This document shows, piece after piece, positions 7,938 through 16,644 of a stretch of 21,234 nt of DNA. The stretch lies in NCBI GenBank assembly GCA_013298375.1, contig JAAFHM010000022.1, positions 1-21,234 on the forward strand. Direction: 5' to 3'. Both the position numbers and the translations under genes were made by a program. Origin of the DNA: Ignavibacteria bacterium (GTDB lineage Bacteria > Bacteroidota > Ignavibacteria > Kapaibacteriales > UBA4661). Within the stretch, counting starts at the first letter, position 1; each line of letters starts with the position of its first letter. The notes beneath the pieces were generated by a model. It ran no database searches. It was not told the DNA's origin and saw nothing but the letters and a program-made list of their open reading frames with translations.

Positions 7938-10148
7938 TCACTCCTCTTTCTTCGTCGAATCGCTGGCAGCGCTCTTGGGAACAACGTTTTCAAGCGGTAC
8001 GCCGCCGCCTTCGTCGTCGCTTTCCTCGCCTTCTTTCCGCATTGTACCGGCACCAATATTTTCTACACCTTTGAAGTGGCGTTTAGTGTCGTATTGCAAT
8101 AACGGGTCTTTATAGACTTTCTGCATAAATCGCGCCCAAATTGGCGCAGCCGCACTTCCTCCCTGCCCATACCAGCCCGTAAACTTAATGCGTTGGTCGT
8201 CGAAGCCCGTCCATACGCCCGCGACAAGTTGGGGCGTATAGCCCACAAACCACGCATCGGCGAAATCGTTGGTCGTGCCTGTTTTTCCGGCAGCTTCGTA
8301 AGGAAACCATGCCCGCACCCGTGCTGCAGTGCCGCTATTAACCACATTCCGCATCATTCCCGTCATTTGCTTCGCTACACGAGGATTCATGGCATCGCTA
8401 ATAGTTAAGCCTTGTTTGGCATGGTCGTAGAGAACATTGCCGAAGCGATCTTCAATTCGTTCAATAGCATACGGCTCGACCGACATTCCTTCATTGGGAA
8501 AGACCGTGAAGGCAGTAATCATCTCCATCGGAGAGACTTCGCCCGAACCCAACGCCAGCGACGGTACGGACATCAACTCAGACTTAATACCACAACGTTT
8601 GGCAAGGCGAATAACTTCATTTGGTGTCACATAATCCGTCATTAACCGTGCGGCAACCGTATTGATAGAGAATTTAAGTGCCGTGGCAAGTGAAATAGGA
8701 CCGCCCGTGCTGCTACCTTGCACTTCCCATGTTTTGCCCGTCGGAAGTTTGTAGGACAGCCAGCCGCTTTCAACGTTGGAATACGGCGTAAGCCCTTTAT
8801 CCAGCGCGGCGGCATAGACAAAAGGTTTGAAGGACGAACCGGGCTGACGGCGAATTTGCGTGACACGATTCAGCGTATAGCGCGATTGTTTGCCAAAAAT
8901 AGACGAGCCGACCATTGCGCGAATCTCTCCCGTGGAGGCTTCAATACTGGCAAAACCGACCTGAATGCGGGTTGCTTCAAATTTGACAGAATCCACAAAC
9001 GCTGTATTTTTGCGGAGCTTGGCGATAATTGCCTTTCGGTCGGCGGGATTCGCGGCGATATAGGACGGACGGCTTTTGATGGCTTTATCCAGAACCTCAT
9101 TGAGCAGCGATTCTTTGCCGTCCCACTTCCACGCACGGGAAAAGTCGCGCTGGAACTGCTTCAAATGCTCCTCAACGGCTTGGTTTGCGTATCGCTGCAT
9201 ACGGGCGTTGAGCGTCGTATAAATCACCAAACCGTCGCGGAAAAGGTCGTAGCGGCGCAGAACCGACAGGGCTTTATCGTCGTCGCGGTTCATTTGCTGG
9301 CGAATCATTTCCACAAAGTGCGGAGCAATGCTGCGCTCGACGGTTGTTTCTTCCGGCGGAGTCGGTACAATCGGCACTTTTTTCAAAACTTCATACTGTG
9401 CGCCTGAAATGAAGCCCTCTTCAGCCATTGAGTAGAGAACAACGTTGCGCCGATTGATAGAGGCTTGATAATTCCGCAAATTTTCATGCAAACCCGGGCG
9501 CTGCAAAATACCAACCAAAAACGCACATTCAGGAACGGTCAACTCTTGTGGACTTTTGTTGAAATACATTTCGGCTGCCACTTGCAAACCGTGTGCGCCG
9601 CGCCCGAAATATACGGTGTTGATATAGAGTTCTAAAATTTCATTTTTCGTGTAGGTGCGTTCAATTTGCACGGCGGTAACGGCTTCACGGATTTTGCGCG
9701 TCAAGGTGCGCTCTTGACCAATGTTGACGTAAAGATTTCGCGCCAACTGCTGAGTAATCGTCGAAGCGCCTTGATTGATGCGCCCGCGCAGCACGTTTTT
9801 GACGGCTGCTTTGATGATGCGCACCGCATGAATGCCCCAGTGATTGTAGAATTCACGGTCTTCGGTGGCAATCAGTCCATTCAAAAATGGCTTAGGAATG
9901 CTGTCAAACGGCATATACGTGCGGCGTGTCAAGAAAAATTCATCAATCACCTCGCCATCTGCCGACAGCACTCTGGTAGCGAGTTCGGGCTTAGGGTTTT
10001 CCAGTTCTTCCAGCGAAGGCAAGCCCTCGGAGACGACGTAAATACTGAAAATTACGAGAAACAGGGTAAGCGCCGCCATGCTGAAAAGGACAGCACGAAA
10101 GAGTGTACGCGGCTTGAGAGGAAAATCTGCGAGGGTAAATTTGCTCAT
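7938..10148 (-). CDS. mrcA: Bifunctional class A penicillin-binding protein (PBP1A type)
   Basis: The 736-residue protein polymerises and crosslinks peptidoglycan from the periplasmic face of the inner membrane. A short cytoplasmic start is followed by one membrane anchor (about 18-39). The GT51 glycosyltransferase domain carries EDREFYNHWG with catalytic Glu96, GASTITQQLARNLY at 127-140, and ILELYINTVYFG with Glu173. The transpeptidase domain has the three penicillin-binding motifs: Ser438-Ser-Phe-Lys441 in RQPGSSFKP, Ser494-Ile-Asn496, and Lys622-Thr-Gly624. All catalytic residues are intact. The C-terminus is short and acidic/basic (EGEESDDEGGG then SDSTKKEE), probably disordered. It stands alone, divergent from the YfiR-like gene and convergent with the SDR gene. 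The exported amidase nearby belongs to the same wall-remodelling theme, but the two are not in one operon. Confidence 0.95.
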   Translation of the reverse strand: MSKFTLADFPLKPRTLFRAVLFSMAALTLFLVIFSIYVVSEGLPSLEELENPKPELATRVLSADGEVIDEFFLTRRTYMPFDSIPKPFLNGLIATEDREFYNHWGIHAVRIIKAAVKNVLRGRINQGASTITQQLARNLYVNIGQERTLTRKIREAVTAVQIERTYTKNEILELYINTVYFGRGAHGLQVAAEMYFNKSPQELTVPECAFLVGILQRPGLHENLRNYQASINRRNVVLYSMAEEGFISGAQYEVLKKVPIVPTPPEETTVERSIAPHFVEMIRQQMNRDDDKALSVLRRYDLFRDGLVIYTTLNARMQRYANQAVEEHLKQFQRDFSRAWKWDGKESLLNEVLDKAIKSRPSYIAANPADRKAIIAKLRKNTAFVDSVKFEATRIQVGFASIEASTGEIRAMVGSSIFGKQSRYTLNRVTQIRRQPGSSFKPFVYAAALDKGLTPYSNVESGWLSYKLPTGKTWEVQGSSTGGPISLATALKFSINTVAARLMTDYVTPNEVIRLAKRCGIKSELMSVPSLALGSGEVSPMEMITAFTVFPNEGMSVEPYAIERIEDRFGNVLYDHAKQGLTISDAMNPRVAKQMTGMMRNVVNSGTAARVRAWFPYEAAGKTGTTNDFADAWFVGYTPQLVAGVWTGFDDQRIKFTGWYGQGGSAAAPIWARFMQKVYKDPLLQYDTKRHFKGVENIGAGTMRKEGEESDDEGGGVPLENVVPKSAASDSTKKEE

Positions 10149-10525
10149 AGTTTGCGAGAATCAGAATAGTAATGCGCAATAAGTTCGATGCTTGCGAACA
10201 AGTGCCTTTTGCAAACGTGTCAAGATACGATTTTTGGAAGTTTTGGCGTGAAGATTTTTTTGAGAAGCGCAAGGCACTCCATTCTCCTCGTTATTCGCTA
10301 ACACCTAAACTCTTGACACAGTGACGTTTTGGCAACGCACTCTTAAACCATTTTTCTCATAAAAAGCATCCTAACACTGTGCATCGGCAATATGAAAAAA
10401 CTAAGAAAATCCTTTTATTGGTGCGGGTTTTTGTTGTAAATTCGCCGTGTACAAAACTTTCGCCTTTTCAATCACAACTTGTGAACAAATAGACGTATTT
10501 CTCACTTAATTTTTTGGAGCTATCC
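10149..10525. other. Divergent intergenic region between mrcA and the YfiR-like gene
   Basis: These 377 bases should hold promoters for both flanking genes. I see a small hairpin, GTTCG (10183-10187) with CGAAC (10195-10199), in the mrcA leader. TTGACA motifs occur on both strands (minus-strand copy at 10218-10223, plus-strand copy near 10313-10318), but neither has a convincing -10 box at the right distance, so I do not call a promoter. No coding frame, RNA gene or large repeat is apparent. Confidence 0.45.
10516..10519 (+). promoter_or_regulatory. Ribosome binding site fixing the start of the YfiR-like gene
   Basis: GGAG here sits six bases before ATG 10526. The frame is open upstream through a TTG at 10514, but that codon overlaps the ribosome site itself, so ATG 10526 is the better start and it begins a clean signal peptide. 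Confidence 0.6.
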
Positions 10526-11035
10526 ATGAAATCTTGTCCACACCGCCTCGTTCTCGCTTTGGGAGCCGTACTTGTTGCACTTTTCTCCACAACAACCTTT
10601 GTCAAAGCACAAGACCTTGATGTGCCGCCCACGTTGCAAGCAGCGATTTTCAAAAAAGTTTTTGCGTATGTGAAAATCGGTACGCCGAAGCTCACCATTG
10701 TTCATTCGGCTGCTGGCACAAAATCAAAAGACGATTTGATGACACAATTCAAAAATGTCGGCTTAGAAGTTGATGCCGTTGACGAAGCAAATGCGGCAAA
10801 AGCAGCAGGAAACGTCGTTTATCTCGTTCCGGGCGTATCGGCGGCGGCGGCAAAAAAAGTTGGTAAAAAATTCATCATCACCTGCAGCAAAGATTTTATC
10901 ACTGATGGCGTTGCAATGATGGCAATCGTTAATGCAGGCGGAAAACCATCACTTTTGGCAAACACCACCGCTATCGGCGGTGCGGGTATTGAGGTTGACC
11001 CCCAACTCTTCCGTATTGCCAGCCAAGTAAAATAA
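10526..11035 (+). CDS. Small exported YfiR-like (DUF4154) protein
   Basis: The 169-residue product has a textbook signal peptide: a basic start, a hydrophobic core, and cleavage after Ala28 (VKA-Q). The mature part resembles the YfiR/HmsC family. It has an early KVFAYVK segment, a middle NVVYLVPG strand, then IITCSKDFITDGVAMMAIVNAGGK and the closing INxxA-like and PQLFRIASQVK segment that matches the family's typical LLxLA ending. YfiR proteins are periplasmic, and in Pseudomonas YfiR restrains the diguanylate cyclase YfiN; many others have no known partner. No cyclase or outer-membrane receptor is next to it here. It has its own ribosome site and a hairpin terminator 60 bases downstream, so it is probably monocistronic. 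The family call rests on pattern, so it is moderate. Confidence 0.65.
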   Translation: MKSCPHRLVLALGAVLVALFSTTTFVKAQDLDVPPTLQAAIFKKVFAYVKIGTPKLTIVHSAAGTKSKDDLMTQFKNVGLEVDAVDEANAAKAAGNVVYLVPGVSAAAAKKVGKKFIITCSKDFITDGVAMMAIVNAGGKPSLLANTTAIGGAGIEVDPQLFRIASQVK

Positions 11036-11095
11036 GGCTTTTTGACCCTTTATTACGAAAAGCAACCACATATTACACAAATCATTGTGGCTCAG

Positions 11096-11125
11096 AATGG
11101 AGTTTCCCCCAAGGAAACTCCATTT
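11096..11125 (+). terminator. Hairpin terminator after the YfiR-like gene
   Basis: AATGGAGTTTCC at 11096-11107 and GGAAACTCCATT at 11113-11124 form a perfect 12-pair stem with a five-base loop. Only a short T run follows, so it is either a weak intrinsic terminator or a 3' stabilising hairpin. It lies 60 bases after the stop codon. Confidence 0.7.
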
Positions 11126-11375
11126 CTGCGTTTATGGCAGCACGAGAAACGATGCGCAGTTCAAGACGTGTGCAGACAAGTTTTTCTATGGATTGGTAAA
11201 AATAATTTGGATAATATCGTCCGAAAACTTATTTTAGGACAAAATAGTCTTTTAAGTTTCAACAAGCAATCAAGCACACGCAAAACCCTGAATGCGAATT
11301 ACAATGCATCAGAAAGCGTTTTGTAGGACACAATAAAAGACAAAAAACTCTTTTAACTTGAAATCAATAATTATT
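11126..11375 (+). other. AT-rich leader before ccoI
   Basis: This stretch precedes the cbb3 cluster and should contain its promoter. I see two related A/T-rich pieces: TAGGACAAAATAGTCTTTTA near 11235-11254 and TAGGACACAATAAAAG near 11324-11339, the latter followed by CTCTTTTAA. They might be a duplicated operator or only chance similarity. No palindrome of the FNR type (TTGAT-N4-ATCAA) is present. An open frame crosses this stretch but runs through the upstream terminator, and it looks spurious. Confidence 0.35.
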
Positions 11376-13967
11376 ATGACATCCGCCACTCCCATACAAG
11401 AGAACGTGCTGAACCGCACCAATCTCCTAGATTCACGAGCAGAAATTCATTGCCACCACTGTGGCGAACTCTGCGCGGATGCAAGTATTCATGCGGACGA
11501 CAAGGCTTTTTGCTGCGAAGGCTGCAAGACGGTTTATGAGATTTTGCGCGACAATAATCTCTGCTCCTACTACGATTTGAACGAACACGCCGGAATTTCG
11601 TTCCGAAACATCACGACCAATCAGCGCCGCAGCCGTTTTGACTATCTTGACGATGACAATATTCACGCCCAGTTGTTGGAATTTCGGCAAGGTGACGTTG
11701 CCAAAGTGCGTTTCCATCTGCCGCAAATCCACTGTTCATCGTGCCTCTGGCTTTTGGAGAAATTGTACAAACTGAACGATGGCATTTCGGCTTCGAGAGT
11801 AGATTTTGTGCAGAAAGAGGTTGGTATCACCTTTAACCCTCATAAAATCTCGCTTCGCGGCGTAGTCGAATTGCTAACAACCATTGGTTATGAACCGGAT
11901 TTGCGATTGAAAGCAATAAATCACCTCACCGCCGAACAACAAAACTCTGCCTCAAATGAGAAAAAATCACCATCACAAGCACACCTCACATCACTCTATC
12001 TCAAAATCGGCATTGCCGGATTCGCCTTTGGTAATACGATGATATTCAGTTTTCCCGAATATCTTTCGGCAGCGGGCGAACTCGACCCACGTTTGCGCTC
12101 ATTTTTTGGAGCGCTCAGTATTGCGTTGGCGCTGCCCGTGCTGCTCTACTGCGCATCCGACTACTTCAAATCATCGTGGCAAAGCCTGAAACAGCGCCAC
12201 ATCAGCCTTGATGTGCCGATTGCGCTGGGAATTTCCGTGCTTTTTTTGCGGAGCGTCGTCGAAATTCTCATGGGCGCGACAAGCGGTTATTTGGATTCCT
12301 TCTCAGGGCTTGTCTTCTTGCTGCTTTGTGGGAAATTGTTTCAGCAAAAAGTTTTTGACGGTATCGCCTTCGACCGCGATTACACCTCGTATTTCCCGAT
12401 TGCGGTCAGCGTTCTCCGCAAAACGGCGGAAGGGCTTCAGGAGACCACCATACCGCTTTCACGCTTGGGTGTGGGCGAGCGCTTGCTTGTTCGCAATGGC
12501 GAACTCATTCCTGCCGATAGTGTTTTGGAATCCCCCGTCGGACACGTGGATTACAGCTTTGTGACGGGCGAATCCGCTCCCGTGGAGATACTGCGCGGCA
12601 ATACGCTGTATGCCGGAGGGCGCATTTTGGGTGCTGCTCTGGAAATGACGAGCATCAAGAATGTTTCGCAAAGCTATCTCACCTCGCTTTGGAACCATGA
12701 CGCATTCCAAAAACACCGCAAAAGCGCTTTGGAAGAGGTCTCCGACCGATTTGGAGCATATTTCACCGCCTTCGTTTTGTGCTTGGCAAGTGCCGCATTT
12801 ATCACATGGATGCCGGACATTGGCAAAGCTATCAATGCCGCAACTGCCGTGCTGGTGATTGCTTGCCCATGCGCAATGACGCTTGCTGCGCCGTTTGCCC
12901 TTGGTTGGGCATTGAAAATTTTTGGTAATGCCGGATTTTACCTCAAAAACACCTCCGTTGTCCTCGAACTAACCCGCGTTAATACTATTGTTTTCGACAA
13001 AACCGGCACGCTCACCGATGCCAACAAAAGCCGCACAGCTTTCTCCGGCGAGGCGCTCACCGCCAAAGAGCAGGAACTTCTCGCCAGTGCGCTCCGCCAT
13101 TCCGCACACCCGCTTGCACGCAGCGTTAGCGCGGCAATGTCCTACGCCGTCATTCATGGAAAATATCAGATTGCCAACTACGAAGAAGTCCCCGCAAGTG
13201 GCTTTCGATGCGTTGTTGACGGTGTTTTGGTGCAAGTCGGAACGGCAAAATTTGTGCGTGGAAATCTTCTGTGTCAGGAAGTGCAGCAACAAGGCTTCAA
13301 ACTCAAGGGCTTCAAAGGCACGTACAGGCTTGAACATCCGATGGAATCACGCATCGGGGCAGAAGTACATATCGCTATCGGCGGCGCATACAAAGGACTG
13401 TTTGCCGTGAACAACGAGTACCGACGCGGCTTACAATCACTTTTTGCCACCTTGCGCAGCAAATACGCCCTTCTACTCCTTTCAGGCGACAACGATGCCG
13501 AGCGCAAAACGCTTCAAGACCTTTTTGCCGACGACCGCGCGAGTATGATGGCGTTCCACCAGACACCACACGACAAATTGGCGCGTATCGGCGAATTACA
13601 AGAAGTCGGCGCACACGTTGCCATGGTGGGCGACGGACTGAACGATGCTGGTGCGCTGCGCCAAAGTAATGTTGGCATAGCCGTTATGGGTGCTGGCGGA
13701 ATGTTTTCGCCCGCCTGCGATGCCGTCCTTTCTGCCGATGCTTTGGGCAAATTATCAGATTTTATGCGCTTTGCGGGCTACACTCGGCGTGTGATTATCG
13801 CCGCCTTTTGGATTTCGGTGGCATACAACATCGTCGGGCTGACGTGCGCCGTCATGGGGCTGCTCTCGCCGCTTGTGAGCGCTGTGCTGATGCCGATAAG
13901 CAATGCAACCGTCATTGGCTTCACGACGTTGGCTGTTTTGCTTGGCGCGAAGATGCGTAAAATTTAA
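11376..13967 (+). CDS. ccoI: CcoI/FixI-type copper-translocating P1B ATPase
   Basis: The 863-residue ATPase supplies copper for assembly of the cbb3 oxidase by pumping it across the inner membrane. The N-terminus carries the CcoI/FixI-specific cysteine-rich region (HCHHC with Cys26 and Cys29, then CCEGC with Cys46, Cys47, Cys50), followed by a heavy-metal-associated domain with Cys120-Ser-Ser-Cys123. Membrane helices follow, with the transport motif Cys497-Pro-Cys499. The soluble ATPase core has the phosphorylated Asp541 in DKTGT, the nucleotide-binding HP (SAHPLARS), and GDGLND at 752-757. Start: ATG 11376 precedes TSATPIQ; a TTG 18 bases earlier is in frame but less likely. Gene order with the downstream cco genes makes the CcoI assignment much stronger than a generic copper ATPase. 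No ribosome site is clear. Confidence 0.93.
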   Translation: MTSATPIQENVLNRTNLLDSRAEIHCHHCGELCADASIHADDKAFCCEGCKTVYEILRDNNLCSYYDLNEHAGISFRNITTNQRRSRFDYLDDDNIHAQLLEFRQGDVAKVRFHLPQIHCSSCLWLLEKLYKLNDGISASRVDFVQKEVGITFNPHKISLRGVVELLTTIGYEPDLRLKAINHLTAEQQNSASNEKKSPSQAHLTSLYLKIGIAGFAFGNTMIFSFPEYLSAAGELDPRLRSFFGALSIALALPVLLYCASDYFKSSWQSLKQRHISLDVPIALGISVLFLRSVVEILMGATSGYLDSFSGLVFLLLCGKLFQQKVFDGIAFDRDYTSYFPIAVSVLRKTAEGLQETTIPLSRLGVGERLLVRNGELIPADSVLESPVGHVDYSFVTGESAPVEILRGNTLYAGGRILGAALEMTSIKNVSQSYLTSLWNHDAFQKHRKSALEEVSDRFGAYFTAFVLCLASAAFITWMPDIGKAINAATAVLVIACPCAMTLAAPFALGWALKIFGNAGFYLKNTSVVLELTRVNTIVFDKTGTLTDANKSRTAFSGEALTAKEQELLASALRHSAHPLARSVSAAMSYAVIHGKYQIANYEEVPASGFRCVVDGVLVQVGTAKFVRGNLLCQEVQQQGFKLKGFKGTYRLEHPMESRIGAEVHIAIGGAYKGLFAVNNEYRRGLQSLFATLRSKYALLLLSGDNDAERKTLQDLFADDRASMMAFHQTPHDKLARIGELQEVGAHVAMVGDGLNDAGALRQSNVGIAVMGAGGMFSPACDAVLSADALGKLSDFMRFAGYTRRVIIAAFWISVAYNIVGLTCAVMGLLSPLVSAVLMPISNATVIGFTTLAVLLGAKMRKI

Positions 13968-13995
13968 CTGTTCACGTGTTGTGGTAACCTCACTC

Positions 13996-14105
13996 ATTCG
14001 CCCCCTTGATAAAGGGGGAACGGGGGATTTCCTTCGGAAAACGATTGATTTGAAGCGGTGTACAGCCGTTTAATCCCCCGTTCCCCCTTTATCAAGGGGG
14101 CGAAT
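13996..14105. repeat. Perfect 34-base inverted repeat between ccoI and ccoS
   Basis: Arms at 13996-14029 and 14072-14105 are exact inverted copies, 34 bases each, around a 42-base centre. The arms begin ATTCGCCCCCTTGATAAAGG and run into a GGGGG-A-A-C-GGGGG block. They would make a very stable hairpin in the ccoI-ccoS transcript. No open frame and no obvious target-site duplication is seen; flanks are CACTC on the left and ACGAA on the right. The exact match of the arms suggests a recent insertion or active maintenance, as for a MITE-like or REP-like element. Confidence 0.9.
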
Positions 14106-14152
14106 ACGAAACTATTTACTATAACGAATCACTATACTTTTCCAAAATTATC

Positions 14153-14302
14153 ATGGCAACAGAAATGGTAATGGTCCTCGTCGGCTTCAGCACTGCTTTT
14201 GCGCTGACATTTTTAGCGGCGTTTATTTGGGCAGTAAAATCAGGACAGTTCAAAGACCGCACCACACCTGCTCTGCGGATGCTGGTGGATGACAAAGAAT
14301 AA
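14153..14302 (+). CDS. ccoS: CcoS, cbb3 oxidase assembly protein
   Basis: This 49-residue reading frame fits the CcoS family. It has one membrane helix (about 6-27), then the WAVKSGQF(K)D signature (residues 26-35; most homologues read W-x-x-x-SGQFDD), and an acidic end with RMLVDDKE. CcoS is needed in several bacteria for insertion of haem or copper into the cbb3 oxidase. The position between ccoI and ccoNO is the usual one. No ribosome site is visible; ATG 14153 is preferred because the other early Met codons would cut into the helix. Length (45-60 residues) is normal. Confidence 0.88.
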   Translation: MATEMVMVLVGFSTAFALTFLAAFIWAVKSGQFKDRTTPALRMLVDDKE

Positions 14303-14346
14303 CATTTTTCAAACCGTTTGTTTCACACTTTTCAAGGAGTCTTGCA

Positions 14347-16503
14347 ATGTCAAATGTTGAGACATTTCATTACGACAACAAGATTGTGCGTGATTTCAGT
14401 ATCGCCACGATTGTTTGGGGATTAGTCGGCTTTCTTGTTGGCTTAATTGTCGCATTAAAGCTGGTGTTCCCAGACTTTTTGGGATTTATTCCCATTCTCT
14501 CCTACGGGCGCTTGCGTCCTTTGCACACCAACGCAGTCATTTTCGCGTTTGCGGGCAATGCCATTTTTGTGGGCGTTTACTACTCCCTCCAGCGCCTCTG
14601 CAAGGCGCGTATGTACAGCGATTTGTTGAGCAAAATACACTTTTGGGGCTGGCAGCTTATCATCGTTTCCGCCGCGCTCACCCTCCCGCTTGGCATCACC
14701 ACCAGCAAGGAATATGCAGAATTGGAATGGCCCATTGACATAGCCATTACGCTTGTTTGGGTGGCTTTTGGGGTGAATATGTTCGGTACGATATTGAAGC
14801 GCCGCGAAAAACACCTCTACGTGGCGATTTGGTTCTACATCTCCACATTCCTCACCGTTGCTCTTCTGCACGTCGTTAATTCGTTTGAATTACCGGTCAC
14901 GTTTTTGAAGAGCTATTCGTACTATGCCGGAGTGCAAGATGCTCTTGTACAGTGGTGGTACGGGCATAATGCGGTCGCATTTTTCCTCACAACGCCGTTT
15001 TTGGGCATGATGTATTATTTCATCCCGAAAGCCGCTAATCGTCCTGTATTCTCCTACCGCCTTTCGATTATTCACTTTTGGGCATTGATTTTTATTTACA
15101 TCTGGGCTGGTCCGCATCACCTCCTCTACACAGCGCTCCCAGACTGGGCGCAATCTCTCGGCGTAGTATTTTCGTTCATGCTCATTGCGCCGTCGTGGGG
15201 TGGAATGATTAACGGCTTGATGACGCTGCGCGGCGCATGGGATCGTGTCCGCGAAGACCCCGTGCTGAAATTTATGGTCGTCGGCGTAACGGCATACGGA
15301 ATGTCCACGTTTGAAGGACCAATGATGTCGCTCAAAAATGTGAACGCCATCACACATTATACCGACTACGTGATTGGACACGTGCATATCGGCGCACTGG
15401 CTTGGAATGGTGGTTTGGCGTTTGGTGTGCTGTACTACGTGATTCCGAAAATGTTCCGCACAAATATTTTCTCGAACAAAATTGCCAACTTCCACTTCTG
15501 GGCTGCAACACTCGGTATCGCGTTTTATGCAATTCCTCTGTACTGGGGTGGTATTACGCAGAGTTTGATGTGGAAAGAGTTCACCGCCGAAGGCGTATTG
15601 CGCTATCCGAACTTCCTCGAAACCGTCACGCAAATTATCCCGATGTACGCCATGCGGGCTGTGGGCGGTACGCTCTACATCATTGGCGCGTGTGCCGGGG
15701 CATACAATCTCTACAAAACAGCAAAAAGCGGTTCACTCGTGGCAAACGAAGAAGCACACGCCGCACCGCTCTCCACCGCACCCGAACCCACAGGAACATA
15801 CTGGCACCGCGTCTTGGAAGGCAAGCCCATACAATTTGCGCTTTACAGCTTTGTTGCCGTTGTGTTGGGCGGTGTGATTGAGTATATCCCGACCGTGCTG
15901 ATAAAATCGAATATTCCAACTATTTCCAGCGTTAAACCCTACACACCGCTTGAAATCGAAGGGCGCGATATTTACATCAAAGAAGGATGCGTCGGCTGTC
16001 ATTCCCAGATGATTCGTCCGTTCCGATCAGAAACCGTGCGCTATGGTGAATATTCCAAAGCAGGAGAATTTGTGTATGACCATCCCTTCCTGTGGGGGTC
16101 GAAACGGACGGGACCGGATTTGCACCGTGTCGGCGGGAAATATCCCGATTCGTGGCACTATATGCACTTCAAAAACCCGCAAACAATCGCTCCCGGCTCC
16201 ATTATGCCCGCCTACCCTTGGCTTTTGGATACGAAAGTTGACCAAAGCCACATCGAAGGCAAAATTATTACGCTGCGCCGCTTAGGTGTGCCGTATCCCG
16301 CAGGCTACGAAATGCAAGCAACGACGGACATGAAAGCGCAAGCCGCAACTATCGCCAAACGGCTTGCCGACGGCGGTGCAACGGTTGACCCGCAATCGGA
16401 AATTGTCGCGCTCATTGCCTACATTCAGCGTTTGGGAACGGATATTAAACACGCCCCCAAAGAAGAAATCGAAGGCGGAAAGCCGCAGGTAGAGGCAAAG
16501 TAG
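14347..16503 (+). CDS. ccoNO: Fused cbb3 oxidase subunits I and II (CcoN-CcoO)
   Basis: The 718-residue protein joins the catalytic subunit to the monohaem cytochrome subunit. Residues 1-465 are CcoN with about 12 membrane helices: His60 (RPLHTN) for low-spin haem b, CuB ligands His207 (WYGHNAV) and His257-His258 (GPHHLLY), Tyr261 as the expected His-Tyr cross-link, and His345 and His347 (HVHIGALAWNG) as haem ligands. A short linker (about 466-492) leads to a membrane anchor (about 497-519) and the CcoO domain with one c-haem site, Cys548-Val-Gly-Cys551-His552, and axial Met620 (GSIMPAYPW). It reduces O2 to water at low oxygen and pumps protons. AAGGAG at 14334-14339, seven bases before the ATG, fixes the start. 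Such fusions are common in Bacteroidota. All metal ligands are intact. Confidence 0.97.
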   Translation: MSNVETFHYDNKIVRDFSIATIVWGLVGFLVGLIVALKLVFPDFLGFIPILSYGRLRPLHTNAVIFAFAGNAIFVGVYYSLQRLCKARMYSDLLSKIHFWGWQLIIVSAALTLPLGITTSKEYAELEWPIDIAITLVWVAFGVNMFGTILKRREKHLYVAIWFYISTFLTVALLHVVNSFELPVTFLKSYSYYAGVQDALVQWWYGHNAVAFFLTTPFLGMMYYFIPKAANRPVFSYRLSIIHFWALIFIYIWAGPHHLLYTALPDWAQSLGVVFSFMLIAPSWGGMINGLMTLRGAWDRVREDPVLKFMVVGVTAYGMSTFEGPMMSLKNVNAITHYTDYVIGHVHIGALAWNGGLAFGVLYYVIPKMFRTNIFSNKIANFHFWAATLGIAFYAIPLYWGGITQSLMWKEFTAEGVLRYPNFLETVTQIIPMYAMRAVGGTLYIIGACAGAYNLYKTAKSGSLVANEEAHAAPLSTAPEPTGTYWHRVLEGKPIQFALYSFVAVVLGGVIEYIPTVLIKSNIPTISSVKPYTPLEIEGRDIYIKEGCVGCHSQMIRPFRSETVRYGEYSKAGEFVYDHPFLWGSKRTGPDLHRVGGKYPDSWHYMHFKNPQTIAPGSIMPAYPWLLDTKVDQSHIEGKIITLRRLGVPYPAGYEMQATTDMKAQAATIAKRLADGGATVDPQSEIVALIAYIQRLGTDIKHAPKEEIEGGKPQVEAK

Positions 16504-16525
16504 TATCACCCCAAAATGAGGATAC

Positions 16526-16593
16526 GGATTGGGCGGATTGATGCGGATGAAGAGGATTATACCAATCGTTTTTTTAACAATCCGCCCCCATCC
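16526..16593. repeat. Imperfect inverted repeat between ccoNO and ccoQ
   Basis: GGATTGGGCGGATTG at 16526-16540 faces CAATCCGCCCCCATCC at 16578-16593, matching except for one inserted base and one mismatch. GCGGAT and GGATT words recur between the arms. Flanking GTATC/GATAC pieces add a small second hairpin just after the ccoNO stop. The 141-base gap 16504-16644 carries no gene. It may dampen or stabilise the transcript between the two subunits, or be a passenger repeat. Confidence 0.6.
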
Positions 16594-16644
16594 AGATAGC
16601 TCCTAGTATCTCACAAGAGTTTCATTCTATAATTCTCAACAACC

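Noticed and set aside
8718..9407. 229-codon plus-strand frame opposite the penicillin-binding protein
   Set aside because: Antisense to intact PBP motifs and with no domain of its own.
11042..11326. 94-codon open frame after the YfiR-like gene
   Set aside because: It starts at TTG, runs straight through the 12-pair hairpin terminator, has no ribosome site and a composition without domain character.
14006..14095. FNR-like half sites TTGAT and ATCAA near ccoS
   Set aside because: They are 80 bases apart and are just the two arms of the 34-base inverted repeat, not a TTGAT-N4-ATCAA box.
14890..15633. 247-codon minus-strand frame opposite ccoNO
   Set aside because: Overlaps the conserved haem/copper ligands on the other strand; shadow.
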